Shown here: one piece after another, positions 23,470 to 34,860 of the stretch
Layout of the letters: each line of letters starts with the position of its first letter
Numbering within the stretch: position 1 is the first letter of the stretch
Assembly: GCA_963576475.1 (NCBI GenBank)
Contig: OY754977.1
Span: forward strand, 17,184,033-17,248,032
Direction of reading: 5' to 3'
DNA length: 64,000 nucleotides
Source of the DNA: Molanna angustata
Taxonomy: Eukaryota > Arthropoda > Insecta > Trichoptera > Molannidae
Notes under the pieces: generated by a model
What the model saw: only the letters and a program-made list of their open reading frames with translations
Told to the model about the DNA's origin: nothing
The model's database searches: none
Program-made: the position numbers and the translations under genes

Positions 23470-24175
23470 TAGCGATGTATGGAGTGAGAAGCAAGCTGAT
23501 ACTCGCAATCGCGTCATAGTATGAGAACAGCGAAGCATGTGTTCGTATCAAAGACACAGTGACAACGTGGTTCTCTATAAATAATGACGTTAAACAAGGG
23601 TGAGTGCTGTCTCTATGACTCTTCAACCTGCACATTGATTTCTGCATAAGAGCCCTTAAGGGTGAAAGCAAAGGTCAGATATTGAGCACTGTAATAGTGC
23701 GGAATTTGATGTATGCAATACAGTTCTGTTAGCAGAAAGTACAGTTGAAATGAGATCGTGAAAAATAATCTGTAATAGAACAATGAATGACAGGGTAAGT
23801 AACGAGGGCAAAAGGAAAAAATGTGATATGATGAATGATGTCATTAATAGAATGAAAGTGAACACATTGAGATGGTTTGGCCACATAAAGAGAATGAATG
23901 AGGAACGCATGACGAAGAAAATATACATTGCGGACAGGAATGGAATGAGAGGTCGGGGCCGCATAAGGAAGGGATGGCACGTCTATGTGAATGGTATTTT
24001 GAAAATAAATGCTAGAAGCGTGAACAACAGACGAACATGTATAAGAAGATGTATGAATGTCGACGAGGCGAAGAATGTGTGTATCAAGATAGATATAAGT
24101 GGCGTTCGATTCTCTCTGCCTACCCCGTGAGGGATATGGCGTGATGGCATATATGTATATACTTGTATTGATTGA
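23470..24175 (+). mobile_element. LINE with RT and C-terminal remnants
   Basis: Broken frames encode ENSEACVRIKDTVTTWFSIN, then NDVKQG (the RT motif usually followed by CVLSPWLFN) at about 23560-23625. A clean 115-codon frame from 23783 follows, with NTLRWFGHIKRMNEERMTKK, then GMRGRGRIRKGW and RRCMNVDEAKNVC. The 3' end contains GCCTACCCCGTGAGGGATAT. The catalytic YADD box is mutated (about 23710). Further fragments of this family are at 20115-20215, 25690-25770 and 61331-61600. Confidence 0.75.
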
Positions 24176-24179
24176 TATC

Positions 24180-24840
24180 GCCTATGTACTTAATGAGGGT
24201 AATATAGTGTTAATTGTGTTATGTGGCTATTGTAAATGAATAAATATTACCATATTATTAACAGACCGTAATATTAATACATCTTTTTTTGACCCATCCG
24301 GGGGTGGAGACCAGATTCTTTATGAACACTTATTTTGATTTTTTGGCCATGCTTTTTTTAAGGCTTTGTTGTTTTTATGTGCGGGCGTTATTATTCATAA
24401 TTTTAAAAATTTTCAAGATATTCGTTATATGGGTAATACTTTCATTTTGTTATTTTTTCTGGTTATTTTTCTTATAAGTATTTGGCTTTCCAAATCTCTA
24501 CGCGCCTGTTGCAAATGTACCATTTAAACCTACGCTAGATCCTGCCCTGGTGCCCAGACCGAACTTTAAACGTTTGAGCATCGTTTATTATTATTTTAGC
24601 TAAATTTGTTAGGAACCCGGAGCGGGCTTACATGAAAATGCTTTCCAAAATGCAAATGAACATTTAAGAATGTATGTAATTGTAAGCGAGCAGAGTGATA
24701 ATACCATTTCAATTTCCCTAATTACTCTCGAGATGGAAATTAATTTGAATTTAGCAAAAATACTCGAGTCTCGTCTCTTCAACAGCCCTTGGTTTTTGTT
24801 GAGTCGTGGAAATTCTAATAATTCATTCATTCATTTGTCC
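24180..24840. other. Unassigned stretch
   Basis: Mostly AT-rich; 24480-24640 is slightly more GC-rich (CCTGCCCTGGTGCCCAGACC). No coding frame or repeat that I recognise. Confidence 0.3.
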
Positions 24841-24846
24841 TTTTCC

Positions 24847-25378
24847 TCATGACTGAGGATAGCGGCTGTAGTCTGTCGCCACACGTATGGCCCGCCTCCA
24901 TGCCAATCTGTTTTGGGCTGAACGAAGAGCACCAGTCACCGAAGACCCCATTGTGGACTTAACCAGATCGCTCCATCTGGTCGGTGAGCGACCACGAGAT
25001 CTCTGACCCTCCACGCTGCCCATCACAACAAGCTTCTCGAAGCAGTCTGGTTCTCTTCTGGCAATGTGTTCAAAGAATTGAAGGATACGTCTGTAACATA
25101 TCGTCGATAGACGATCCTCGATCTTTAGCTCGTCTAGAATTGACACATTCGTTCTTCTGGGTGTCCATGGGATGCGCAACATGCGCCTCCAGCACCACGT
25201 TTCGAAAACATCGATCCTCTTTCGTTCTGACTCCCTAAGTGTCCATGTTTCCACACCATACAGGAACATCGGGAATATCAGAGCCCTGATGAGTCTAACC
25301 TTCGTGTTTTTCGTGATGGTCCTGTCCTTCCATACTCTTGTGAGCTTTCCCAGTGCTCCCTTTGCCATAATACACCTG
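24847..25378 (-). mobile_element. LINE 3' region (RTE-like), long open frame
   Basis: The minus-strand frame of 173 codons starts at 25368: KGALGKLTRVWKDRTITKNT, then RALIFPMFLYGVETWTL, RRMLRIPWTPRRTNVSIL, GRSPTRWSDLVK, and ends SRYPQS before a (GAAT)n tail at 24821-24834. It covers only the part after the RT domain. A plus-strand relative is at 52860-53250. The uninterrupted frame suggests a fairly recent insertion. Confidence 0.8.
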
Positions 25379-25394
25379 GATAATAGATATTATG

Positions 25395-26080
25395 TTCATA
25401 TTAAAAAAAACGAGTGGGTTGTAGCCAACACTTAACTCTCCACAACATAGTAAGCGTTCATTTTTTCTTCTTGAAAGGTTGAAAATCTCCGAATGCATTT
25501 TTATGGAGTACATTTCTATTAGATTCTTAAACAAATATAAAATTTCCAGAGTACAAAAGTTTTCACAATACATCATACAAACAAAAACATTGTCACGAAA
25601 CTCATAGTATGCATTTTCTTCGTGATACATGTTGAGAAATTTTAAGTAAAATTGCATTACAAGCAAGTTAGCATGTATGAGACAGTGTATCAATGTTGAT
25701 GAGGCGATTTATGTGGCAAGATAGAAGAATGCGGTGTTTGGTTCTCACTGCCTACCCCTTAAGGAAAATAGAAGTGGGGAGTAAAAAAATACATTTTCTT
25801 TAGAGACACATACAATATCAATACGAAGTTGATCACTAAATTTTCCCATTCAGAAGCTATTTTACTTCTGTTATTATCATTTTTCATAAAAATATGTAAT
25901 TTATTTTACAATATGGCAGACAATAGACTTTTACTCTCCACACTATGGAATAGTGGAAAGTCATGATTTCACAATTTTTAAGCGTATTTTTTACATCAAT
26001 TTCTTAACGGGTATCATGTAGAGAGTGCACAATATGAGTTTCGTTGTGATGTGTTTGTATGTACCTGTGGAGTAAAAAAC
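25395..26080 (+). mobile_element. Family V element(s), plus orientation
   Basis: It begins AAACGAGTGGGTTGTAGCCA (25407), then CACTTAACTCTCCACAAC. It contains ACTCATAGTATGCATTTTC (about 25601), the LINE-tail fragment at 25690-25770, and GAAGTGGGGAGTAAAAAAAT (about 25771). A second V segment with TAGAGAGTGCACAATATGAG runs to about 26080. Same composition as 19555-20445 in reverse. Confidence 0.55.
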
Positions 26081-26360
26081 TTTCTTAACCTACATTTTTT
26101 TCAATACTTGGTAACTATATAAGTACCTAACTACACTTGTCAGCACCATTGCTCATAAAAAGTTTTAAAATTGTCCAACCAGTTAGATAAATATTGAACC
26201 TTAGTTACAATTTAATCTTGACTTTCCGACAGTTTTCCGACACTTACACAGTTTTTTATATGGCCTAAACTGGCTAAAAGTCACGTCAGATTATAGTCAA
26301 GTTTTAAAAAGCAAGTAATACCGATTATGGCCTACATATAACCTATAAAAAGGTGCGTAT

Positions 26361-26625
26361 ATCTGGGCCTTTGTGGCCCAGTTGGTTAGGTATCTGACTG
26401 CTGATCCAAAGGTCCCGGGTTCGATTCCCGTTTCCAGTCTGTATCTGTGAGACGATAAATATCGCAGAATGTGGTAACCGTTATTGGTTGCGTGTTAAAT
26501 TAATATTTGACATAGTACCTGTTAGTTGCCCGAAAAGCAATATTGTCAGAACATTTTATTGTGGTACCCTTCCATCATTTTTAACCACTAGTGATGATGA
26601 ACAAATAAATAAAACACTATATAAT
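26361..26625 (+). mobile_element. SINE A, tRNA-derived
   Basis: The tRNA-like head has a consensus pol III A box TGGCCCAGTTGG (26374-26385) and B box GGTTCGATTCC (26418-26428), 32 bases apart. A unique body and an AACAAATAAATAAAAC tail (about 26599) follow. No mature tRNA fold with a CCA-accepting stem follows the head, so it is a SINE and not a tRNA gene. The head is the best preserved of the SINEs here. Confidence 0.85.
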
Positions 26626-26654
26626 TATGTACTAGTGTAAAAACAATTGGTAAA

Positions 26655-26905
26655 TAAAAAAACTATTTATTTATTTATTTATTTTTAGGGAAATTTGCCA
26701 AAATGGTTGTCTCATTGTACATCATATTGAAATTAGAGATATAGATACAATAAAATGAAATTAAAGATACCTATAAAGACATAAGAAAATGAAATTAAAG
26801 ATATAAAGACATAAGAAAATGAAATTAAAGATATAAAGAGATAAGAAAATGAAAAATAGATATATACCTATTACAAAAAAAAGACAAAATTAAATAAGTA
26901 ATTAG
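26655..26905 (-). mobile_element. LINE 3' tail with internal tandem repeat
   Basis: A TTTATTTATTTATTTATTTT tract (26665-26690) is the A-rich tail of a minus-strand LINE. Beyond it, units of GAAATTAAAGATATAAAGAC plus ATAAGAAAAT repeat about three times at 26756-26858 (period about 30). The LINE 3' UTR seems to resume after SINE B, at 27065-27175. Confidence 0.5.
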
Positions 26906-27060
26906 ATGGGTCGATGGCAGAGCGGTAAGCGCGCTGAGCTAGTAATCCAGTGGTCGCGAGTTCAAATCCTGCCTCGACCGATTTCGTTCACCTATAGCAC
27001 AAGCATTTATACTTAATTTAGGGAATGTAGGAAGATGTATATGTACTGGTTTTACAAGTA
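26905..27060 (+). mobile_element. SINE B, tRNA-derived, best copy
   Basis: The tRNA-like head GGGTCGATGGCAGAGCGGTA (26908) contains an A-box-like element, and the B box GAGTTCAAATCCT lies at 26959-26971. Then comes the family body: GATTTCGTTCACCTATAGCA, TTTAGGGAATGTAGGAAGAT. Other copies are at 13265-13430 (minus), 27785-27935, 36943-37080 and 62520-62600. Confidence 0.8.
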
Positions 27061-27064
27061 CATA

Positions 27065-27175
27065 TTCATTTATAAAAAATAAAAAAAATATTAAAACATT
27101 CAGATGATGCAGGGATTTGTAGGAATTGGGGGGAATGGGATAAGATAAAGGAGTTAGGTATTCCTTGCTTCATAA
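27065..27175. repeat. LINE 3' UTR-like block shared with 12.7 kb
   Basis: GTAGGAATTGGGGGGAATGG, then GATAAAGGAGTTAGG, matching 12757-12797. Probably part of the minus-strand LINE at 26655, split by SINE B. Confidence 0.45.
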
Positions 27176-27784
27176 TATAAATATTATAGATCTTATACCA
27201 TTTTTATCAAACATCTAGTTGTAAGGTGTATATTAGATAAAAATGGTCGATTACTCCCACGTTCGTAAAAAAAAACTCGCACGAATCCATTCTGATAAAT
27301 TCACAAAATATAACGATATTATTTAGTTTAATCGTGTGAATTCACCAAGTGAAATCATTTCCATTTATTTTCCAACAAAGCGAGCTACAACTCTCGAGTT
27401 ACGGCAACTTCCACGATGTACATATTACATATAATTCACAACAATAAAGTATCGTGAAGATTATTATTTCTCCAATTCATATCCCAAACATTAAAGAGAT
27501 AATATTTTTATACTGTTTGTTACAAAGAACAAGTGGTTATTGGCGTAGTTGAAACGAGACCCTATTTATCATTGTAAACACGCTCGTACTATGTATTGTG
27601 AAATTTCGCATATTTTTGAGTTATTACCGGAGTTTTACTATGTGTAACTGTGAAAAGACAAGGCGGAATAAAAATAGATTTGCATTCGCCTCGAAACAAT
27701 ATTATTGATAAAAAATAGATTCGGAATGGATATAGGACAATTTTGAAAAGACAATAAAAAACTAAAGCACCTTAAATCATAATT

Positions 27785-27935
27785 GGGTGGTGGCGGCAGA
27801 GCGGCTAGCGCGCTGTGTTAATAACCCAGTGGTCGCGATCTCGAATCCTGCCACGGCCGATTTCGTTCGCCTATAGCACTAGCATTTTTGCTTAGTTAAG
27901 GGAAGGAATGAAATCAGTCAAATGGATGTATACGC
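27785..27935 (+). mobile_element. SINE B, copy
   Basis: GGGTGGTGGCGGCAGAGCGG, then AACCCAGTGGTCGCGA, and GATTTCGTTCGCCTATAGCA. The B box is mutated (GATCTCGAATCCT). Confidence 0.78.
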
Positions 27936-28149
27936 CTCCTAGCGTCCAATCATCGATCTTTCTGGCTTTTTGGTGCTAGGGGGTATTTAACTGAACACAC
28001 AAGCAACACACTTTAGTGCCAATCTCTCCTCTTTCGTGTTGATTTCGTTTATTTATTATTTAGTGAATTCATATTGTATGTCTGAAAAGTTGTAATTAAA
28101 ATAAAGTATTTAATGTCGTTATCTTCAATTCCTATATACTATTATTTAA

Positions 28150-29680
28150 TGAACCTAGTACCTTTTCATTTAAAGTTACTGAAAGAAGTTTGATCAATTC
28201 AATAATTGAATAAATGACGTTTTAAAAATCTTTGAGTGCCAATATATGAATATTCAATATTAGGTCCGACCTAATTGAATCTGCATGTACGGGATTCAAA
28301 ACCCAAGTGAACCTTAATAATAATACCACACTCATATATTATTATGTTACAAATATACTTTTTACAAAGGCACATTCATTATTTTTACTATTTACATTTA
28401 TTCATGATCAAAATCACAATGAAAATGTATGTGTCAAATGATTCCTAAACGATCTTCTTACTGCATCCTCCATTTACCAATTAATACAATATACTTACTG
28501 TAGTTGTTTCTTTTTCTTTTACTGTTGATTTGAAAGATTCCAAACACCGACAAAAAGAAATCAGAATTCCGGTTATAAAAAAATATTCCTATGTTTTTAA
28601 GCGGAACTGTAGTTTTTAATTCAGTATTTTTTATCATTTTTCTACGACAATAAAATAAATTATATACACAAAATTATTAAAATGAAACCAATATATAATT
28701 ATTCCACTTATTTAATAAATGGAATAATTATTTATTGATTTCATTTTAATAATCTTAAATGGAATTCCACCAAGAATTGTCTGTCAATAAATTAAATATA
28801 AGTATATACACAGTTAAGAACCCGTCATACCTAATCAATTTGTGCCATGACGCAAATTTCATTAATAATGTCTTTCAAAGAGTAGTAAATAAAACCCACA
28901 ATTGTAAGATAGATACCAAATAGATTTAATTTATTCTCAATTTACATTTCTCGTATTTATAAATAATACATACAATTTTTCTATTTTCACGAAGCTAATT
29001 TACAGACCTTCTGGCATGGTCTGTTTCCAAAGTATCTTCAAATACCTAATACATATTATGCGTATCGAAAAATCTTTGGGAACCATCCAACTTTTAAATA
29101 TCTTCAATCGTACCTATGAATGTTTCAAATTGTATGTAATCCAATTCAATCTGATATGTATTTAGTGTAATCTGGCCTCAATCTATTTCATTCATCTATT
29201 TCAAATGTTTTTTTTTTCACTTTGGAAAAGAACTTTCATTTATACATACTTGTATATTAATATATTTAATTCAACAAAATCTTTATTCGTGTTTTTTTGT
29301 ACATATGCTAAAGTGATTAAAGTAATTTATAGAGATATCTATGGTTATTCTTTTTTTGTTTTATTTATTTTTGTTTGTATGGGTATTGATTTATTATTCT
29401 TTATTATGAATATTTTTTTATGTATAATATGGTTTATGTAGTATTGCGATTATTATTATAACGCAAAAGAAAACCTTTTCAAACATACTGTTTGCGTCTC
29501 CTCTTATCTTACTCGCACACATTCAATTAGACCGGCGCGACAGAGAGAGATCATCTTCATGTGGGACGAAGTCTTTCGACAGCCGTTAAATTTCGAGTAG
29601 CTTCGAACTTTGTCGAGTCAATCCAATGTTTTAAAACACTTTTTTGAGATTTATCTAACGATTTTTTTCTTTTGTTGCAG
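28150..29680. other. Intron sequence before the dpr exon, no gene seen
   Basis: AT-rich, apart from a short mixed-composition patch at 29490-29610. A polypyrimidine tract and a CTAAC branch-point-like motif (29655-29659) precede the acceptor AG at 29679-29680. A palindrome within it is listed separately. Confidence 0.4.
28673..28752. repeat. Palindrome, 34 bp arms
   Basis: ATTATTAAAATGAAACCAAT (28673) pairs with the inverted segment ending TTTCATTTTAATAAT (28752), with three mismatches in the 34 bp arms and a loop of about 12 bases. Confidence 0.8.
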
Positions 29681-29838
29681 TTTTATCTATTGGTATCACG
29701 ACGGAGCCGTAGTGAACTACGCGGCTCGCGGGGGAGTCAGTGTTGAGACAGAACGAAAAACCAGAACTTCGAGACTTTTGGTCTCCAGAGCTGGACCCGC
29801 AGACTCGGGAAACTACACGTGTGCGCCCAGCACTTCAG
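29681..29838 (+). CDS. dpr-family protein, internal exon: second half of an Ig domain
   Basis: This 158 bp exon encodes the C-terminal half of an immunoglobulin domain: IYWYHDGAVVNYAARGGVSV with the core Trp, then ETERKTRTSRLLVSRA, and DSGNYTC with the Asp and Cys of the F strand. NYT is an N-glycosylation sequon. RGGxSVETE and DSGNYTC are hallmarks of the second Ig domain of Dpr proteins, which pair with DIP proteins on neuron surfaces and guide synaptic partner choice. A strong acceptor (TTTTGTTGCAG) precedes it and the donor GTAATC follows. One base of a split codon lies at each end. The partner cysteine of the domain must be in an upstream exon, which I did not find in the window. The paralog is not determined. 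Confidence 0.9.
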
Positions 29839-30252
29839 GTAATCATCATATCAATCACATTATTTGTCCAGAATAAATAAATATTGTTAAGCTATTGTCA
29901 TTTTGATCCACGCAAATCAACGTCCAATTCGAATACTGGTTATTTAATGTCAAAATTTCAAGTTTATTAATTTATATTTATCAATCAATATCATACTTTT
30001 TTAAGACGACCATCAGCATATCAATCATATTTGCAAACCATGAGGTAAAAATAAAGATGTCCCTAATGAAGATTGAAGAGACGATTTGATATTTTTGCGA
30101 TCAAAATAGAGTTTTTTTGTAAAGAGCGAAAAAGTATTTTGAAATACACTATGGAATATAAACGACTTAGAATCAACCGTTCAAGTAGCGGAAAAAACAT
30201 TTAAAAATGCATAGGACAAAAACAATCAAACAATATACACATAAGTGATTTA

Positions 30253-30909
30253 AGGGGGGGACTGCTGCCAACTTACCTATTTTTTAATTTGATATACCAT
30301 CATTATTTCTTATTAAATCGTTTAGAAAAAATAATTTAGATAGTTTGGGTATTAATAAAAAAAATAAACTTTAACTTTTTGATAATATTCTGTATAAATT
30401 CTTGTAGAATAATAATGGCCTACCCCGATTTTCAACGTTTATCTTATATTTTTAATAAACTATAAGGCGTAGAGTAATATATATTTTTTTAAATATCTAG
30501 AAAAATATGATGTGACGTTGCAGTAATGTTTCAGGTTTAGTAAATAAACGTAAAAAATATTTATTTTCCATTCAGCGCCATTGCGTAATAAAAGTTTTTT
30601 GGTTTATTTACTTAAACTGATGTATTAATGCAACGTCATATCGTATGTTTCCAAGTATTTTGTTCTTCTTTAATTTATACAAAAAAAATATTGCTCTATA
30701 CCTTATATTTTTTTAAGATAAATGTCTAAAATCGGGGTATGCTTATTATTTTCTTACAAGAATATATACTGATCATAATCATAAAGTTAAGGTATATTTC
30801 TCTTTATTAATATCCAAACTAACTAGGTTATTTTTTTCAAAATGATTCGTTTGGTAATAATGATGGTATATCAAATTGAAAAATAGGTACGTTGGCAGCA
30901 GTCGCCCTC
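30253..30909. mobile_element. Long hairpin element Y, copy 1 (uninterrupted)
   Basis: A 657 bp element that is an imperfect inverted repeat over nearly its whole length. The left arm begins GGGACTGCTGCCAACTTACC and the right arm ends in its complement (GGTACGTTGGCAGCAGTCGC). The arms, about 320 bp each, meet near 30585 at CCATTCAGCGCCATTGCG. Ends abut TTA(A). No coding capacity. Copies at 43873-49793 and 56254-61895 are split by insertions. Probably a non-autonomous DNA transposon with long terminal inverted repeats. Confidence 0.85.
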
Positions 30910-31352
30910 TTAACTATGAATTACCTTCTATCATAATATATTTTCCAGTCTGAAAAGAAAATAAATGAAAAGATGATGTTTACTTGGAATCTCTTGAATT
31001 TAATTAGTATACGCATCATGTCTTTTAAACTTTGGTCAATTTATACGATAAATATTTTGATATTGGTCATATTTCACATGTTCTTAAAGAATAGTTTATT
31101 TCACAAAAATATATCCGAATGAAACATTAGAATGATTTAGTATAAAGAATAAATGTCTGAATCCTTCTTTTGCTCATTCCTGCTACAATCACATAATAAA
31201 TTTTCTCCATTTTACATCTAGATCGCTAACAAATACGCAAAACGTCTCTACGTTTATCGTTGTAAGAATAGGAAGACATTAAACTGAATCTATTTATTTT
31301 AGATCGCGATGATCTCTAAAGTAATTCTCCCCCATTTCAAATCCAACAATCT

Positions 31353-31440
31353 CATTCGAACAATTCTCCTCATCTCCTTTCAATTGGCATTCGAACAATT
31401 CTATTCATCTCCTTCCAATTGGCATTTAAACAATTGTGCT
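31353..31440. repeat. 35 bp tandem repeat, 2.5 copies
   Basis: CATTCGAACAATTCTCCTCA plus TCTCCTTTCAATTGG at 31353 repeats at 31388 with three changes, and partly at 31423. Confidence 0.85.
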
Positions 31441-31784
31441 CATTTTGCACAGTATTAATCTGTAAAGTTTCCCTTGGATTTCCATACACGTGGTAATCTT
31501 TGAAAGTTCGCTAGCTCGCTTATCTATGAAAAGGTGTGCAATATCCGTGTCTAGAAAAATTCATGAAATCTATGACTTATTTAATTTACATAAGAATGAA
31601 TCATATATCAAAGTCTTATTTCTTTTAAGACACCAAAAGAAACATTTTTATATTACATACATATTTGTAAGCGCCAATTTCGGCGCACGATTTCAACTAT
31701 GTAGATATATTTATTTTTTTAATATTTAATGTATATAAATAAAATATCTTCATTATGTTTAAATATTTAAATCAAAGTCAGATA

Positions 31785-32290
31785 CAAAAAAAAACGAGTG
31801 GATTGTGGCCAACGCTCCACAAAGTATTCAAATTTTGTATGATAAATTTTTAACATTTTTATGAAATGAGTTTGTTCAATTTTTTATGTAAGTGATGTGC
31901 ATTTTTACCAATAAGAAAATATTCAAATTTTAAGTTTCCTAAGCTTGGAGTCACTTTGAAATATTTGAGAGTTAAAAAAAATAAGAAGTATTATTCATAT
32001 ATCCTTCAAAATGGAGTCTTAGTGAGTATTAGATTTACAAATTTGCAAAATTTGAAAAGAATCGAATGAGTACTTTAGTCAATAATCGATAAAGTAAAGT
32101 AAATACGCCGTACATAGCACACAGCACATACAGCTCACACACAGAAATACATTGTGATGATACTTTCAGAATACAATCTCAGCATGATACTAGTTGATTA
32201 TCTGCAATAAAAAAATAACCTTAACATTGCGAAATCATAACTCCCACTATATCCCCTTGGGTTTGTGAGGAGTAAAAATAAAATCCAGTC
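31785..32290 (+). mobile_element. Family W element, copy 1
   Basis: It starts AAACGAGTGGATTGTGGCCA and ends GTTTGTGAGGAGTAAAAA. The body includes CGCCGTACATAGCACACAGC and ACAATCTCAGCATGATAC. An inverted copy is at 50505-51042 and a truncated one at 61928-62515. Its ends match those of family V although the bodies differ. Confidence 0.65.
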
Positions 32291-32496
32291 AAGTAATACA
32301 AATAAAATAAAGCTATACTCAATATCTTCTTCTACTTTTAAGGCTTTCTGGATCTTCTTCCTTTCAAACCTTTATGTTAAATAAATATTTATTGTAAAAA
32401 TATTAGATTGAAAAAAACATGAATTTCAAATCTTGTTTATTTTTTCTTCTTTAAATACAAATGAAATGCATCTTAATTAATAATAATAAACATTTC

Positions 32497-32690
32497 ATTG
32501 CACCCTGTTCAAGTTGCTAGTTTATTACTATTTGGCAATTTCTTCCAACTAACAAATGCTTCCAGCCTAGAGTAGCAATATTAGCATGAAAAATTAATTT
32601 TAAATAAACTTATCTGCTGGTGATCGAACTCAAGACGCCGGCACATAAACTAAACGGCTTACCAAATGTGCCACGGAGTCGTTTTCTTCG
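32497..32690 (-). mobile_element. SINE C, tRNA-derived, minus strand
   Basis: The minus strand reads CGTGGCACATTTGGTAAGCC (A box region) and TTGAGTTCGATCACCAGCAG (B box region), then the body with TTGCCAAATAG near the 3' end. Same family as 37085-37292 and 63238-63375. Confidence 0.78.
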
Positions 32691-32699
32691 CAACTTTTA

Positions 32700-33225
32700 G
32701 CAAACTGTTTAATTGTTACAGTACTCTGTAATACAAATTATTTTCCATACAACTTACTGAGACCTGTTTTAGGAATACAATTATTTGCCGGACATGTTGC
32801 GTGGACCAGAAGAAACACAATATATTTTAAAACAGCCTTTTTGTCCATTTGTACAATCTATCGATCCATTTTTAGTTCCAAATTACCTACATAAAACTGA
32901 CAAACTCTTTTGGCCATGTTATATCTGATATAAATCCTACAATTATCACAAGTAGGTTTAATATTCATCAAAATATCATTAATCTTATAACGATAACGAT
33001 CATTTAAATTTCCACAAAAAAATATCACGTTGATACATTTTTATCTATGTTCTTATACCAAAAACAAATCAATCATATTTTTATAATACACTCGAATTAT
33101 TTTTTCACGGAGAATCCGTACCAGAAACTTTCGTGTATAATAAAAACCGCGTGAATTTGAATATAGGTTTTCACCATGTAAATCTTATTATATTCTTGTT
33201 AACTTGCCTCTTAAGGTAGAGGACA
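32700..33225. other. Intron stretch, nothing recognised
   Basis: AT-rich sequence with no supported feature. Confidence 0.3.
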
Positions 33226-33229
33226 GAAG

Positions 33230-33570
33230 GTCTGAAGTTCTCCGGACTCTTATTATGCTCTTCGTGTGTTCTTTCAGAATGGGCGATAGTAGCGAAAGAA
33301 CAGTATATCTTTAAAGCACTTCTTGGTATAGCTCCTACTTACCTCTCCGAACTGTGCATTCCGCTTTCAATAAATGACAGGCAATCATCACTTCATTCTG
33401 CTTCTTCATCCATGGTTGGGAAATTAGTTGAAATAAACAGGGTGCACACAACTAATTTCGGTGATCGTGCGTTTGCTGTGGCATAAGCTCCCACACACCT
33501 TCAGACAAACCAAAAATATATCTTCGTTCGGAAAAAAACTCAAAACATACCTTTTTCGCAAATCTTACCA
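33230..33570 (+). mobile_element. CR1-type LINE C-terminus
   Basis: The frame reads FKALLGIAPTYLSELCIPLS, then RQSSLHSASSS and NRVHTTNFGDRAFAVA, stop, followed by decayed sequence. APxYLxELC and FGDRAF(A/S)VAGP are typical of the polymerase C-terminus of CR1/L2-group and Jockey-group LINEs. 5' truncated, with in-frame stops. Confidence 0.7.
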
Positions 33571-33934
33571 AAGCCAAAATGATACAACGTAATCAATTTT
33601 CAGCGCTCTTTAGGTGAGATATTCACAAAAACGTCACTATATAAGTTATCCAAATTTATCATTATAATTATCTTACATCTACTTGGGTAATATCCTCAAT
33701 ATTATAAGCTAAATGTTTAAATATGATTAGAATTTTTAGATTATTACCCAAAAAAAATTTTTTCGACCGTATTATTTTAATACCGCACAAAAATAAAATC
33801 GAGTTTAAAAATTAATCAATAAAAAACTAAAATAGTGACCATTCAGGACAAATTTATTGACGTCATATTACGAGGACTTGTCAAAACTGTAGTTTACATA
33901 AAATAACTGTTACTTTTCAAACAGGTTAAATTAT

Positions 33935-34860
33935 CCATATTTGAATTATAAATTAGCTATAAACCACTTGTTTTTTTATTCACTTCGCGACATGTTTCGG
34001 AAGCGCTGTCCTTCCATCAACCGGCGTGTCGAGTTAGGCCTAGCGGCGGATCCGTGGTGTGCTTGTGGTACCGGTGCCCAGAATGCTGAGCATATACTTT
34101 GGGAGTGCCCTTTGTTGATGGACGCCAGGGAGAATATGATAGGAGGTATGTGTGCTGGCACCGCCCGACCAGTCTGGTTTGGCGAAGTGCTGGAGAACTA
34201 TCACAATATTGCTCGTTTCGAAGAGTTTTTTGATTGTGGGTTTCACGCTGGGATGAGCTCCGGAGACCGGGTTTACCCCCGGTCGAGGATCTCGTACAGT
34301 GATGGGCCTAATCTGGCCTGGAGTGATGCTGTGGCGGAGTGGTCAATGACTCGTTGACGTTTCGTGCCGTCCTTTCTCCCTTCGTGGAGGTGTCTGATTA
34401 AGTGCCCCCGTCTGGGTGGGTCCTCCTTTCTCGCGTCGAGGTTAGCTATCGCACCTGGCGGGTGCGATGGCTCTTATGGAACGTCGGGGCGCCTCTATCC
34501 TGGCTCCCTCACCTATTAATTTAAGACTTAAGACTAAGACGGTAGTATTAAGATAATTAGCTTGTTAGATATTTAGTTATATTATGATGCTATTTATAAG
34601 TAGTTATAAGTACCTAGAAATTAAGATTAGTTTTAATTAGTAAGGTGCATTAGGTAGGCTTCATCCTCGAATGAGGGCACTGAGAGTCCATAATTTAGCA
34701 GGCGGGGTTTGTTGGAAGGGGGCCCATCCGGCAAACCCCGAGCCCGCCTGCATAAAAAGATTTGCAAGTTAGTGCGGGTAAAGAGGTGCTAACGCGCCTG
34801 AGATACCCGGGTAAGCGGTGGGTGACTTTCAGTGACTTTCACATCAACACCTAGACATCG
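33935..34860 (+). mobile_element. R1-type LINE C-terminus and 3' UTR, fused to foldback-element end
   Basis: The frame from 33941 to 34357 reads MFRKRCPSINRRVELGLAAD, then PWCACGTGAQNAEHILWECP, a CCHC-like zinc motif of R1-clade polymerases, and ends AVAEWSMTR. A GC-richer 3' UTR follows to about 34860. The first 90 bases (to 34025) match the left end of the foldback element at 1095-1541, including CACTTCGCGACATGTTTCGG. No matching right end was found here. Confidence 0.7.

Noticed and set aside
26361..26440. A genuine tRNA gene
   Set aside because: Both pol III boxes are good, but the stems do not close into a complete tRNA and the head continues into a repeated body seen again at 6155-6345. 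It is a SINE.
29205..29441. Hydrophobic 78-residue membrane protein
   Set aside because: Phe/Ile-rich translation of T-rich intron sequence; such frames occur throughout the window by chance.
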